Origin: Gemmatimonadaceae bacterium
GTDB lineage: Bacteria > Gemmatimonadota > Gemmatimonadetes > Gemmatimonadales > Gemmatimonadaceae
Direction of reading: 5' to 3'
Assembly: GCA_035606695.1 (NCBI GenBank)
Contig: DATNEW010000044.1
Coordinates: 1 to 64,000 of the forward strand
DNA: 64,000 nt
Part shown: positions 7,983-15,741 of the stretch, piece after piece
How positions within the stretch are numbered: the stretch's first letter is position 1
How the letters are laid out: each line of letters opens with the position of its first letter
The notes under the pieces: model-generated
Database searches by the model: none
The model's input: the letters and a program-made list of their open reading frames with translations, nothing else
Told to the model about the DNA's origin: nothing
Made by a program: the position numbers and the translations under genes

Positions 7983-8609
7983 ATGCCTCTCGATGCACTG
8001 CTCGCGCACCCCGACGTCGCGCGCCTTGCGCGACGTCTCGCCCTGTCGCCGGGCAAGCCCATTCACGCCGAGGGCGCGATGCGCTACGCGGCGATCGCGC
8101 TGGTGCTGCGCGCGTCACCCGCGGGCGAGCCCGAGCTGCTGATGATTCGCCGCGCGGAATACGAGAACGATCCGTGGAGTGGCCACGTCGCGTGCCCGGG
8201 CGGCCGCATGGATCCGACCGATCGCGATCTGGAGCACACCGCCGTGCGCGAGACATGGGAAGAAACCGGCATCGACCTCGCGCGCGACGGCCGGATACTC
8301 GGCACGCTCGATGACATCACGCCGCGTACACCGTCCCTGCCGCCGCTCGTGATCAGGCCGTTCGTGGCGGTGGTGCGTCCCGACGTCGCGCTGATCGAGA
8401 GCGAAGAAGTCGCCGAAGTGTTCTGGGTGCCGATCGGCGCGATTCAGGAGACGGCGCGTTGGGGAAAGGCGTTCGTGCCGATTCGCGGCGTAGGCGAGCG
8501 CGAGGTGGATGTCTTCCGGCACGGTGAGCACACGGTGTGGGGGCTCACGCATCGGGCACTGTCGCAGTTCCTGGACCTGCTTACCGACAGCGGCGGAGAA
8601 CTACCGTAG
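7983..8609 (+). CDS. Nudix hydrolase, CoA pyrophosphatase (NudL) type
   Basis: A Nudix hydrolase of about 208 residues. The Nudix box reads GGRMDPTDRDLEHTAVRE followed by EETG, with the one-residue-longer spacing seen in CoA pyrophosphatases. It is preceded by the family pattern LMIRRAEYENDPWSGHVACPGG. Expected activity is cleavage of CoA to 4'-phosphopantetheine and 3',5'-ADP. The start is ATG 7983, ten bases after GAGGAG (7967-7972); a TTG at 7974 sits only one base after that site. Substrate assignment follows from the motif family, not from experiment. Confidence 0.8.
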   Translation: MPLDALLAHPDVARLARRLALSPGKPIHAEGAMRYAAIALVLRASPAGEPELLMIRRAEYENDPWSGHVACPGGRMDPTDRDLEHTAVRETWEETGIDLARDGRILGTLDDITPRTPSLPPLVIRPFVAVVRPDVALIESEEVAEVFWVPIGAIQETARWGKAFVPIRGVGEREVDVFRHGEHTVWGLTHRALSQFLDLLTDSGGELP

Positions 8610-8783
8610 AACAACTGGAACAACTAGAACAACGACAAGGTCTGACAAGATCTGAGAAAAACAACAGAAGAGCCCAGCTGCCCAAGGAACGACCGGTGTC
8701 GCGGCAACCACCAAATTGTTTTTGTTTGCCGCAGTTTTCAGATGTTGTCAGATCTGGTCAGAACTTGTCGTAGTACCAGTTGT
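8610..8783. repeat. Dispersed inverted repeat, TCTGACAAGATCTG family, copy A
   Basis: Between convergent genes. The left arm (8611-8659) contains ACAACGACAAGGTCTGACAA and GATCTGAG. The right arm (8735-8782) is its imperfect reverse complement (TTTTCAGATGTTGTCAGATC, TGGTCAGAACTTGTCG). The loop is about 75 bases. Copies B, C and D are at 26901, 48127 and 58976. It could fold as a long RNA hairpin and end transcription from either side. Confidence 0.85.
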
Positions 8784-8796
8784 CGCCACCTCGAGC

Positions 8797-11370
8797 CTAG
8801 TCCGCCCGCAGAGCCTCGACCGGATCCACCCGCGCCGCCCGCACCGCCGGCCGGATGCACCCGATCAACGTGGTCGCGGCGCACAGAAACACCGCCAGCC
8901 CAAACGTGGCCGGATCGCTCGGGCTCACACCGACCAGCAACGAGCTCATCGCCCGCGCCGCCCAGTACGCGACGATCACACCCGGCAGAATCGCCAACAG
9001 CGAGAGCACGAGTCCCTCACGCAACACCATGCGCAGCACTTCGTCCGAGCGCGCGCCGAGCGCGACGCGAACGCCGATCTCGCGCGTGCGGCGAGCGACG
9101 GTGAACGACAGCAGGCCGTGAATGCCGATGCCCGACAGGAGCAGCGCGATCGCCGCGAGAATCATCAGCACGCGAAGCTGTGCGACGCGCGGCGCGGTTT
9201 CACCCGCGACGATGTCGGCCAGCATGCGCACGTCCGAGACGGGCTGCAGCGGATCGGCATCGTGCACGATGCGACGGATTTCACCCGCGATCGCGGTCGT
9301 GGCGCAACGGCATCGAATGGCGAGATTCTGCGGTACGTACCCGATCAGGTTGCCCTTCTCGACTTGCCTCGCCGGTATGTACATCTGCGGCTCACTCGTC
9401 TGCTCCAGACCGCGCACGCGCACGTCGGCGACGACACCCACGACCATGCGGTCGTGAAATGCCGAGAAGAAGTGCTTGCCGATCGGCGTTTCGTGCGGCC
9501 ACATCCGCTCCGCGAACGACTTGCTGACGACGGCGGCATATGGCTTGTCGGGCGTGTCGGTGGCGTCGACGTCGCGGCCTTGCAGGAGCGGAATGCCCAG
9601 CGTCGAGAAGAAGCCCGGCGTCACGAAACGGAGGCTCGCGGTCTTCGACGCGTCGCGAATCTGCTGCTCCTGCTCGTTGTACGACACGGCCCAGATGCCA
9701 CCCTTGCGCTCGATCGGCAGACCGCTGATGTACGCCGCGCTCGATACGCCGGGCAGCGCGCGTACGCGATCGAGCACGCTCGTGTAGAATCGCCAGCGGA
9801 CTTCGGGATCACCGTAGCGTCTAAACGACAGTGCGGTCGTCGCGGTCAGCACATTCTCCGTGCGGAAGCCGACGTCTTCGGATTGCAATCGCCAGATTGC
9901 GCGAACCAGTAGCCCGCTCGAGATCAGCAGCACGACCGACGCGCCGATCTCGATCATCACGAGCGCGCCGCGCATGCGCCGCCGCGCACCGCCGCCCGAC
10001 CGGCTATCCTCGCGCAACGCGCTGATCGCGTTAGCGCCCGCGCTTTGCCACGCGGGAATGATGCTGAACGCCAAACCGGTGACCAGCACCAGCAGACACG
10101 CGAACGCGCCGACGCGCAGATCGATCTTGGGTTGGCTCGCGATCGGCAACGTGAACGGCACGAGCGCCGTGAGTGCCGGCACCGCGACAATGGCCACGAG
10201 CACGCCGGCGACGCCGCCGATGAGCGCCAGCACGAAGCTCTCGGTGAGAATTTGCCGAATCAATCGTTCGCGCCCGGCGCCGAGCGCCGTGCGCACCGCC
10301 AGCTCACGCTCGCGCGACGCGGCGCGCGCCAACAACAGATTCGCGAGATTCGCGCACGCGAGCAGCAGGATGCACAGCGCCGCCCCGCACAAGGCGAGCA
10401 GCAGCGCGCGCGAGCGCGTCGACAGCTCGTCACGCAAGCGGATGACGTGCGCGCCCGTTCCCTGATTCGCCTTCGGAAACTGTTGCGCCAATCTCTCCGC
10501 AATCAGTCCCGTCTCGGCGCGCGCCTGCTCGAACGTCGCCCCCGGCTTGAGACGGCCGACGCCGGTGATGTAGTTGTCCGCGCGATCCGCAAGCTGGTCA
10601 GTCGAGAAGGCGAACGTCGTCCACATCGTCTCGTCGCGCGACGGAAAGTGAAAGTCCGCCGGCATGACGCCGATTACGACATGCGGCTGGTCGTCGAGCA
10701 CGATGCTGCGCCCGATCACCGCCGGGTCGCCGCCGAAGTGGGACTGCCACAGCGCGTAGCTCAACATCACCGACTGATTCGCCACGGTGTCGCTCGCCGT
10801 AAATACGCGGCCGATCACCGGCTTCACGCCGAGGACGTCGAACAAATCCCAGGTGACGAGGCCGCGGCCAAGGCGCATCGGCTCACCGCTGCCGGTGAGA
10901 TTCACCGGGATGTCGCTATACGCGCCCATCGATTCGAACGAACGCGCCTGCGCTTTCCAATCCTTATAATTGCCCGGGGACAGCTCCATGTAGCCGTAGC
11001 CCGGCGTGCTCTCGTACAGCTTGATCAACCGCTCTGCCTGCGGAAACGGCAGCGGCCGGATGAGCACGAAGTCCGCGACTGAAAACGCCGCGGTGTTCGC
11101 GCCGACGCCCAGGGCGACGACGAGCGCCGCCGTGATGGCGAAGCCAGGTGAGCGGCGCAGCACACGCGCCGTGTGCCGGAGATCGGCGCGCAGAATGTCC
11201 CAATGCGCGGCGGCGGCGTTCGGAACGACGTCGGTCAGCGCCGCGATCGCGACTCCTACTGCGCTCGCGTTCCGCATTCTCGCCTTGAATGCCGCCGCCA
11301 TCTCGCCCGCATACTCGGCGCGGAACGACCGTGGATAGAGATGCAGCAGGAATTTGTAGAAGCGCATCAC
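8797..11370 (-). CDS. ADOP-type duplicated ABC transporter permease (MacB/FtsX)
   Basis: An 857-residue permease with the N-terminal LHLYPRSFRAEYAGEM motif typical of the acidobacterial duplicated orphan permease family. Two MacB-type periplasmic domains plus FtsX cores follow: RSPGFAITAALVVALGVGAN near residue 72, a first three-helix block near 330-430, a second periplasmic domain, and a final block near 735-850 containing RTREIGVRVALGA. No ATPase gene accompanies it. Its gene starts with an ATG overlapping the padR stop by 4 bases, the usual PadR-ADOP arrangement. Function is export or mechanotransmission of an unknown substrate, regulated by the PadR protein. Confidence 0.9.
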   Translation of the reverse strand: MMRFYKFLLHLYPRSFRAEYAGEMAAAFKARMRNASAVGVAIAALTDVVPNAAAAHWDILRADLRHTARVLRRSPGFAITAALVVALGVGANTAAFSVADFVLIRPLPFPQAERLIKLYESTPGYGYMELSPGNYKDWKAQARSFESMGAYSDIPVNLTGSGEPMRLGRGLVTWDLFDVLGVKPVIGRVFTASDTVANQSVMLSYALWQSHFGGDPAVIGRSIVLDDQPHVVIGVMPADFHFPSRDETMWTTFAFSTDQLADRADNYITGVGRLKPGATFEQARAETGLIAERLAQQFPKANQGTGAHVIRLRDELSTRSRALLLALCGAALCILLLACANLANLLLARAASRERELAVRTALGAGRERLIRQILTESFVLALIGGVAGVLVAIVAVPALTALVPFTLPIASQPKIDLRVGAFACLLVLVTGLAFSIIPAWQSAGANAISALREDSRSGGGARRRMRGALVMIEIGASVVLLISSGLLVRAIWRLQSEDVGFRTENVLTATTALSFRRYGDPEVRWRFYTSVLDRVRALPGVSSAAYISGLPIERKGGIWAVSYNEQEQQIRDASKTASLRFVTPGFFSTLGIPLLQGRDVDATDTPDKPYAAVVSKSFAERMWPHETPIGKHFFSAFHDRMVVGVVADVRVRGLEQTSEPQMYIPARQVEKGNLIGYVPQNLAIRCRCATTAIAGEIRRIVHDADPLQPVSDVRMLADIVAGETAPRVAQLRVLMILAAIALLLSGIGIHGLLSFTVARRTREIGVRVALGARSDEVLRMVLREGLVLSLLAILPGVIVAYWAARAMSSLLVGVSPSDPATFGLAVFLCAATTLIGCIRPAVRAARVDPVEALRAD

Positions 11371-11723
11371 GGGATCTCCGGCGTGAGTCCGCGCGCCCGC
11401 GCCATTTTCACGAGCTGCGTCAACCGCCGCATTTCGGCGCGCGCGACCGCACGACCGAACGACGTGATCGAGTAGTAGCGGCGGCGCTCGTCATCGAGCG
11501 CGGGGGCGGGGCGCTTGTTCGCCTCGACGATCAGCCCCTGCTCCTGCATGCGCTGAATGGAGCGATACAGCGTTCCGGCGCTCAGCCGCAGCTCGTTGTC
11601 GGTGCGCGCGGCGACGTCCTGAATGATGGCGTAGCCGTGTCGATCCTCGTCCGCGAGCGCCAGCAGAATGTGAAACGTGGCCGGCGGCAGGGGCAGCAGT
11701 CCTTCGATCTCGTCTCGGGTCAT
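11367..11723 (-). CDS. PadR-family transcriptional repressor
   Basis: A 118-residue winged-helix protein. The recognition region is FHILLALADEDRHGYAIIQ with LSAGTLYRSIQRMQEQGLI, the classical PadR pattern, and the wing is DDERRRYYSITSFGR. The short C-terminal dimerisation helix (VARAEMRRLTQLVKMAR) places it in PadR subfamily 2. It is cotranscribed with the ADOP permease. The overlapping operator described at 11732-11767 implies autorepression, relieved by an unknown ligand. Confidence 0.9.
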   Translation of the reverse strand: MTRDEIEGLLPLPPATFHILLALADEDRHGYAIIQDVAARTDNELRLSAGTLYRSIQRMQEQGLIVEANKRPAPALDDERRRYYSITSFGRAVARAEMRRLTQLVKMARARGLTPEIP

Positions 11724-11731
11724 GCGTCCAA

Positions 11732-11767
11732 ACTATATCCACACTGGATATATTCGCAATGGATATA
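11732..11767 (-). promoter_or_regulatory. padR-ADOP promoter with embedded palindromic operator
   Basis: On the minus strand, TTGCGA (11754-11759), 16-base spacer, TATAGT (11732-11737), then 8 bases to the padR ATG. Over it lies a perfect palindrome, TATATCC-ACACT-GGATATA (11734-11752). A third half-site GGATATA (11761-11767) lies 15 bases from the second one in the same orientation. The arrangement suggests PadR binding that blocks polymerase. Confidence 0.78.
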
Positions 11768-11792
11768 CGCAGGCCGGACTGAGTCAGGGATG

Positions 11793-11833
11793 AAATGGAA
11801 AGGGAGCCGGCGACCGGTCGGTCGCCAGCTCCC
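11793..11833 (-). terminator. Intrinsic terminator after the TonB-dependent receptor gene
   Basis: On the minus strand GGGAGC and GGCGACC pair with GGTCGCC and GCTCCC around a short loop, followed by TTTCCATTTC. It lies 29 bases after the receptor stop and separates it from the padR promoter. Confidence 0.75.
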
Positions 11834-11861
11834 GTCTGCGTTGTCGGACCCGAACCTCGAC

Positions 11862-14246
11862 TTAGAAGCGCGCCGCTTCCACGCCAACCCGGAAGGTTCT
11901 CGGCAGACCCTGCGTGACGACCGTCGGATTCGCCGCCGTGCCCGCGCCGCCGATGTTGATCATGTACTGCTTGTTCGTGAGGTTCTCCACCGACACGAAG
12001 CCGCTGACGCCCCGCACGAGCTCGCGCTGCACGTTGGCGTCGACCACGGTATAGGGGTCGAGCCCAACACCCTGGAGCGTCGTCGTGCGGCCCTCGTGGC
12101 GCCAGACCGCCGTCCAGTCACCCAGCTTCGACGACGTCCACGTGCCGCGAATGGTCTGCTTCGGCGACGGCACGCGGTTCACGTGCGGCTTGTGATCGTT
12201 CGGTGTGCTCGCCGGCAACGCCGACTGCTGACGCGCGTCATCGTAGTTCACGCCGGCGCTCAGGTAGAGCTGCTGGATTGGCCGCACCGCGACCGACGCT
12301 TCGCCGCCCTGGCTGCGCACCTTCGTGACGTTGAGTCGCGTACGGCACGTCGCGACCGTTCCGCATTCCGCGGGACGCGGGGGCGTCGACGTCGGCGAGA
12401 GATTCGTCGGAACGTTGAAGTTGTTGTAATCGGCCACGTACCATGTGCCCTTCGCCTGCATCCAGTCGAGCGGCTGCCAGTCGAAGCCCGCTTCGCGACC
12501 GACCGCCGTTTCCGCATCGAGTGACGGGTTCGGAATCGTGATCGACGACGCGCTCACCTGCTTGCGATACAACTCGGCGAGATTCGGCGCGCGGAACGCC
12601 TTGTACACCGCGCCGCGCACGGAGAACGTCGACGTCAACGCGTAGCGGGCGCCGAGTCGCGGCGAGAAGGCGCTGGCCGTCTTGTTCGCGTACGTCGCGT
12701 CGCTGCGCACGCCGGCCGCACTCGTCGTGAACGAATGCCCGTCGTTGTTGTTCCACTGATCGACGCGACCGCTCAGCTCGATGCGCAGCGGCTGAAACGG
12801 TGCCGCGATCGCCTGCGCGAACGCGCCGCTCAACGCCTGATCGCCGCCCGACGACACGTGCTGCGTGACCGAGTGACAGGCCGCACCGTTCGCGGCACAG
12901 GCCGCAGTATTGAAATCAACTTCGTTGAAGTCGCCTTGATAGTGCCGGAGATCGGCGCCGAGGCTGAACGACTCGAGGTGCCACGCGTTGCTGCGCGTCC
13001 ATTGCGCGGATGCGCCCCAATCATGGCTCGGGATCTGAGCGGTGAGCGAAGAGTCCTCGATCGCGCGCGCGGCGGCGGACCGGAACGCGCTCGACCGCTG
13101 CTGCTCGATCAGACGGCCATCCCAGCCGCGAACGGCCAGTGCCCCATTGAGAACTGCGTTATGAGTAAATCCGAAATCCAGGTTGCGCTGATCGCGATTG
13201 TCGAACGTGAGCGGGGTGCCGAGGCTTCGGCTGTCGCCGAACAGGTGTCCGGTCGCGAACATCGACCAGTCGGACGACGGAGCGTAGTTCAGCCGAAGAA
13301 ACGCGTTGCGCTGAATGACGTTCGACTCGACGTCGCTCGGACCGGCCACGCACGGACACACGGCGGTGCCGAAACCGTTGGGGCTGATCAAGCGATAGCC
13401 GCCGCCGGACTGATAGTCGCCGTTGACGTTGGCCGTGAGGGCGCCGACGAGCGGAACCCCCGCCGCGACATAGGCGTGCTGCGCGCTGCGGCTGCCGCCA
13501 TCGAGCTGAAAATCGACGGCGCCCGGCGCGAGCGGCCGCGAGAAGAACGAGATCAGACCACCCATCGCCCCGTTGCCGTACAGACTGGACGTGCCGCCTT
13601 CGACGACCTCGACGTGATCGAGCATCGACTTGGGTACGCGACCCCAATCGATCCACTCACCCCACGCGTCGTTGATCGGCACGCCGTCGAAGAGCACCGC
13701 GGTGCGGCCCTCGTCGACGCCGCGAATCGAGACGATCTGCGCCGTTCCGCCAACCAGGCTGCTCTGCCGCGGCAGCTCGACGGACGGCAACTCGCGCAAG
13801 AGATCCTGCGCTTCACGCGTGGGACTTTGCTTCACCTGCTCGGGCGTCAGCACGTCGACCGTCGCGGCGACCTTCGATGCCTCGACCGGCGTGCGCGTGG
13901 CGGAGACAATGACGCTCGACAACATCAGCGAGCCCTGCTTGAGTGCGATGTCGAGCGTCGCGCTGTTTGGCGCCGTGACGGTGACGGTAGCGCTGTCGGG
14001 CGAGCGTCCGATCGCGGAAACGAACACTTTGTACGTGCCCGCGGGAACGTCTCGCAGCAGATAGACGCCCGTCGGATCGGTGATCGCGATGCGCTGCGGC
14101 ATCTGGATCTCTACCCGCGCGCCGGGGATCGCTGCATGCGACGTCGCGCTCGTGACCGTCCCGTGAATACTGCCGGTCTGTTGCGCGATTGCCGCTGGAG
14201 CGGCGGCGACCAGAAGGAGCGCGCCAAGTCGATTCATCGCGTGCAT
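11862..14246 (-). CDS. TonB-dependent outer-membrane receptor
   Basis: About 794 residues. The start is ATG 14246 or 14237, giving a signal peptide with core LGALLLVAAAPAAIA before QQTGS; no clear Shine-Dalgarno decides. An N-terminal carboxypeptidase-regulatory-like domain (IHGTVTSATSHAAIPGARVEI) leads to a plug with DVLTPEQVKQSPTREAQDLL and VSIRGVDEGRTAVLFDGVPI. A beta-barrel follows, ending in aromatic Phe (GVEAARF). The plug is BtuB/FepA-like, but no ligand can be read from sequence. It lies downstream of two lipoprotein genes and a VOC gene that face mntH across DtxR-like palindromes, so metal, metallophore or cobalamin uptake is plausible. No B12 riboswitch was seen upstream. Confidence 0.9.
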   Translation of the reverse strand: MHAMNRLGALLLVAAAPAAIAQQTGSIHGTVTSATSHAAIPGARVEIQMPQRIAITDPTGVYLLRDVPAGTYKVFVSAIGRSPDSATVTVTAPNSATLDIALKQGSLMLSSVIVSATRTPVEASKVAATVDVLTPEQVKQSPTREAQDLLRELPSVELPRQSSLVGGTAQIVSIRGVDEGRTAVLFDGVPINDAWGEWIDWGRVPKSMLDHVEVVEGGTSSLYGNGAMGGLISFFSRPLAPGAVDFQLDGGSRSAQHAYVAAGVPLVGALTANVNGDYQSGGGYRLISPNGFGTAVCPCVAGPSDVESNVIQRNAFLRLNYAPSSDWSMFATGHLFGDSRSLGTPLTFDNRDQRNLDFGFTHNAVLNGALAVRGWDGRLIEQQRSSAFRSAAARAIEDSSLTAQIPSHDWGASAQWTRSNAWHLESFSLGADLRHYQGDFNEVDFNTAACAANGAACHSVTQHVSSGGDQALSGAFAQAIAAPFQPLRIELSGRVDQWNNNDGHSFTTSAAGVRSDATYANKTASAFSPRLGARYALTSTFSVRGAVYKAFRAPNLAELYRKQVSASSITIPNPSLDAETAVGREAGFDWQPLDWMQAKGTWYVADYNNFNVPTNLSPTSTPPRPAECGTVATCRTRLNVTKVRSQGGEASVAVRPIQQLYLSAGVNYDDARQQSALPASTPNDHKPHVNRVPSPKQTIRGTWTSSKLGDWTAVWRHEGRTTTLQGVGLDPYTVVDANVQRELVRGVSGFVSVENLTNKQYMINIGGAGTAANPTVVTQGLPRTFRVGVEAARF

Positions 14247-14342
14247 GAAAATGGGCGAGTGGAGAAGCGAAGCGGGGCGGGGGATTTCGACAATCAATAT
14301 ACGGTCGTGACCGCCCGGCCGCTGCTGACCGATGAGCCTCTA

Positions 14343-14792
14343 TCACCGCTGCAAGTCGGGCCGCCGACATATGGGACACGGCATGAGTTTCGGATCGTGT
14401 CCATACGTGACGCTTACCGGGCCCAGCGTCACGGTCTGATGCTGCACTGTGTCGTTTACGGTGATCGTCAACGTCGCCGTCGCGCCGTCAAGTCGGCCGA
14501 CGAAGCGAGCCGGCACGGCGGGACCGAGGGCGATCGGAAACGCGCGAAGCATGTAGCTGCCGTTTACGTCGAATCGATCGTTCGTCACCGGCACGCGTCC
14601 AGCGACGTCGCCGAAGGTGCAGCCGACGTGAATGTGCATCGCGGTGTCGCCGACGATCATCGCGGCGCTGTCGCCGCCCCAGGTGCCAATGGCCAGCGCG
14701 CCGTCGAACGGCGGCAGCGTCGTCGTCGAGCTCGACGAGCAGCTTGCGATCGCGACAACGCACAACGTCAACGCGACCGCGAAGAATTTCAC
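14343..14792 (-). CDS. Small lipoprotein of unknown function
   Basis: A 149-residue protein starting at a GTG that overlaps the upstream lipoprotein stop (GTGA at 14789-14792). It has a lipoprotein signal (VKFFAVALTLCVVAIASC) with lipobox IASC at about residue 18, then a Ser/Thr linker. The beta-rich domain has features GTWGGDSAAMIV, HVGCTFGDVAGRV and ITVNDTVQHQTVTLGPV, and two Cys near the end (MPCPICRRP). The C-terminal CxxC could bind metal or form a disulfide. Family not recognised. It sits between another lipoprotein and the TonB-dependent receptor. Confidence 0.72.
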   Translation of the reverse strand: MKFFAVALTLCVVAIASCSSSSTTTLPPFDGALAIGTWGGDSAAMIVGDTAMHIHVGCTFGDVAGRVPVTNDRFDVNGSYMLRAFPIALGPAVPARFVGRLDGATATLTITVNDTVQHQTVTLGPVSVTYGHDPKLMPCPICRRPDLQR

Positions 14793-15223
14793 GGCGTTGC
14801 GCGGTCGAGCGGAACGACGAGCGTGACCGGCACTGACTCCGGACATGGACCACCGGTCGACGCAACGTTCACGCTCACGTTTCGGTTCAGATAGCCGGCG
14901 CGCGACACGATGAGTTGATACGAGCCTGCCGATACGATCTCCAGAATGAAGGCACTCGTATCCGGATACGAAGCCGGCACGTGCTCGGTGAGCGCGACGT
15001 CGTCGCCACTTCGCGACCACGCAATTTGCGTCGAGCTCGTGATCGGCGCACCCGTCGCGTTGTCGATGACGCGCACGCCGACCGCCCGAATCGCGATATC
15101 GGGACATACCACCTGCTGCGCCGACCCGCAGCCGGCGGCGAGCGCGAGCAACGTCAATCCGAGTTGCGTGTATGTAGGTATTTGCATCTGATAGCCAAAC
15201 ATCGCGAGACGCCGCGGCGTCAC
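14789..15223 (-). CDS. Lipoprotein with carboxypeptidase-regulatory-like domain
   Basis: A 144-residue protein with a lipobox (LLALAAGC), then a beta-sandwich of the transthyretin-like type (VGVRVIDNATGAPI ... LIVSRAGYLNRNVSVNV). The annotated start is a GTG overlapping the VOC stop (GTGA). ATG at 15187 gives a more usual signal length and ATG 15202 is also possible. Coupled on both sides by 4-base overlaps, it appears to be part of a VOC-lipoprotein-lipoprotein unit leading towards the TonB receptor. Function unknown; such domains often sit in surface-associated proteins. Confidence 0.72.
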   Translation of the reverse strand: MTPRRLAMFGYQMQIPTYTQLGLTLLALAAGCGSAQQVVCPDIAIRAVGVRVIDNATGAPITSSTQIAWSRSGDDVALTEHVPASYPDTSAFILEIVSAGSYQLIVSRAGYLNRNVSVNVASTGGPCPESVPVTLVVPLDRATP

Positions 15224-15612
15224 TCTCGCGTGTCAGGCACTTCGCACGCGCTCTCCATGAGCGCGAGCACATTGTCTTCCGAATCGCGAAACTCGCACAG
15301 CCAGAGATCGTGATCGGGCATCTGCGCGATGACGTGCGGCGCATCGAAGAGGCGCGCGCCCTTTCCGGCGATCTCCTTCTGCACCGCCTCGATGTCCTGC
15401 ACGAAGAAGTACAACACCGACGTGCCCGTCGCCTCGCCCTCGGCGGGACTGAGCATGAGACGCACGTCGCCGCAGCGAAAAAAGGAAAGGGTCGGTCCCG
15501 CCGCGAACAGGAACGAAAGGCCGAGGACGTCGCGGTAGAAGGTGGTGGCGCGCGCGACGTCTTTGCAGACGATGGCGATCTGACCGATGCGGCTGGACGC
15601 GAGGGCGGGCAT
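15220..15612 (-). CDS. VOC (glyoxalase/dioxygenase superfamily) protein
   Basis: A 130-residue single VOC module pair: RIGQIAIVCKDVARATTFYRD opens the first beta-alpha-beta unit and LYFFVQDIEAVQKEIAGKG the second. The sequence ends with the usual DSEDNVLALME carrying a conserved Glu. The position normally held by a metal-binding His (HVAI) is Gln (GQIAI), so the metal site may be incomplete and catalysis is uncertain. It is divergent from mntH, with an 11-bp-arm palindrome 24 bases upstream of its start, hence probably metal-regulated. Confidence 0.82.
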   Translation of the reverse strand: MPALASSRIGQIAIVCKDVARATTFYRDVLGLSFLFAAGPTLSFFRCGDVRLMLSPAEGEATGTSVLYFFVQDIEAVQKEIAGKGARLFDAPHVIAQMPDHDLWLCEFRDSEDNVLALMESACEVPDTRE

Positions 15613-15635
15613 GGGAATGGGCCGTGGTGAGAGGA

Positions 15636-15658
15636 GATAATTAGCTAAGCTAACTATC
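15636..15658. promoter_or_regulatory. DtxR/MntR-like palindromic operator 1
   Basis: A 23-bp palindrome with 11-base arms around 15647 and a single mismatch pair (15640/15654); the core TTAGCTAAGCTAA is perfect. It has the TTAG...CTAA character of DtxR-family boxes. It lies 24 bases upstream of the VOC start and overlaps the AT-rich segment where that gene's -10 box should be. Confidence 0.72.
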
Positions 15659-15707
15659 TCCAGTATTCACGGGATCGGCGATTCGCGCAAGGGTGAAGCG
15701 TGCCCCA

Positions 15708-15741
15708 TTGCCTTCGTGGCAAAGTTAGCCTATCCTAACTT
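15708..15741 (+). promoter_or_regulatory. mntH promoter with MntR-like operator 2, leaderless
   Basis: TTGCCT (15708-15713), 17-base spacer, TATCCT (15731-15736), then 5 bases to the mntH ATG. Transcription would begin at or next to the start codon. An inverted repeat AAGTTAG-6-CTAACTT (15722-15741) covers the -10 box and ends against the ATG. Metal-loaded regulator bound there would block initiation. Confidence 0.72.

Noticed and set aside
14247-14342. Cobalamin riboswitch upstream of the TonB receptor
   Set aside because: No B12 box or matching fold found in the 97 bases; ligand left open.
12735-14894. 719-codon plus-strand frame opposite the TonB receptor
   Set aside because: Arg/Asp/Ala-skewed composition and no domain; a shadow of the GC-rich receptor gene. 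Similar long shadows opposite mntH, the symporter, the acyl-CoA dehydrogenase and the biotin genes were dismissed for the same reason.
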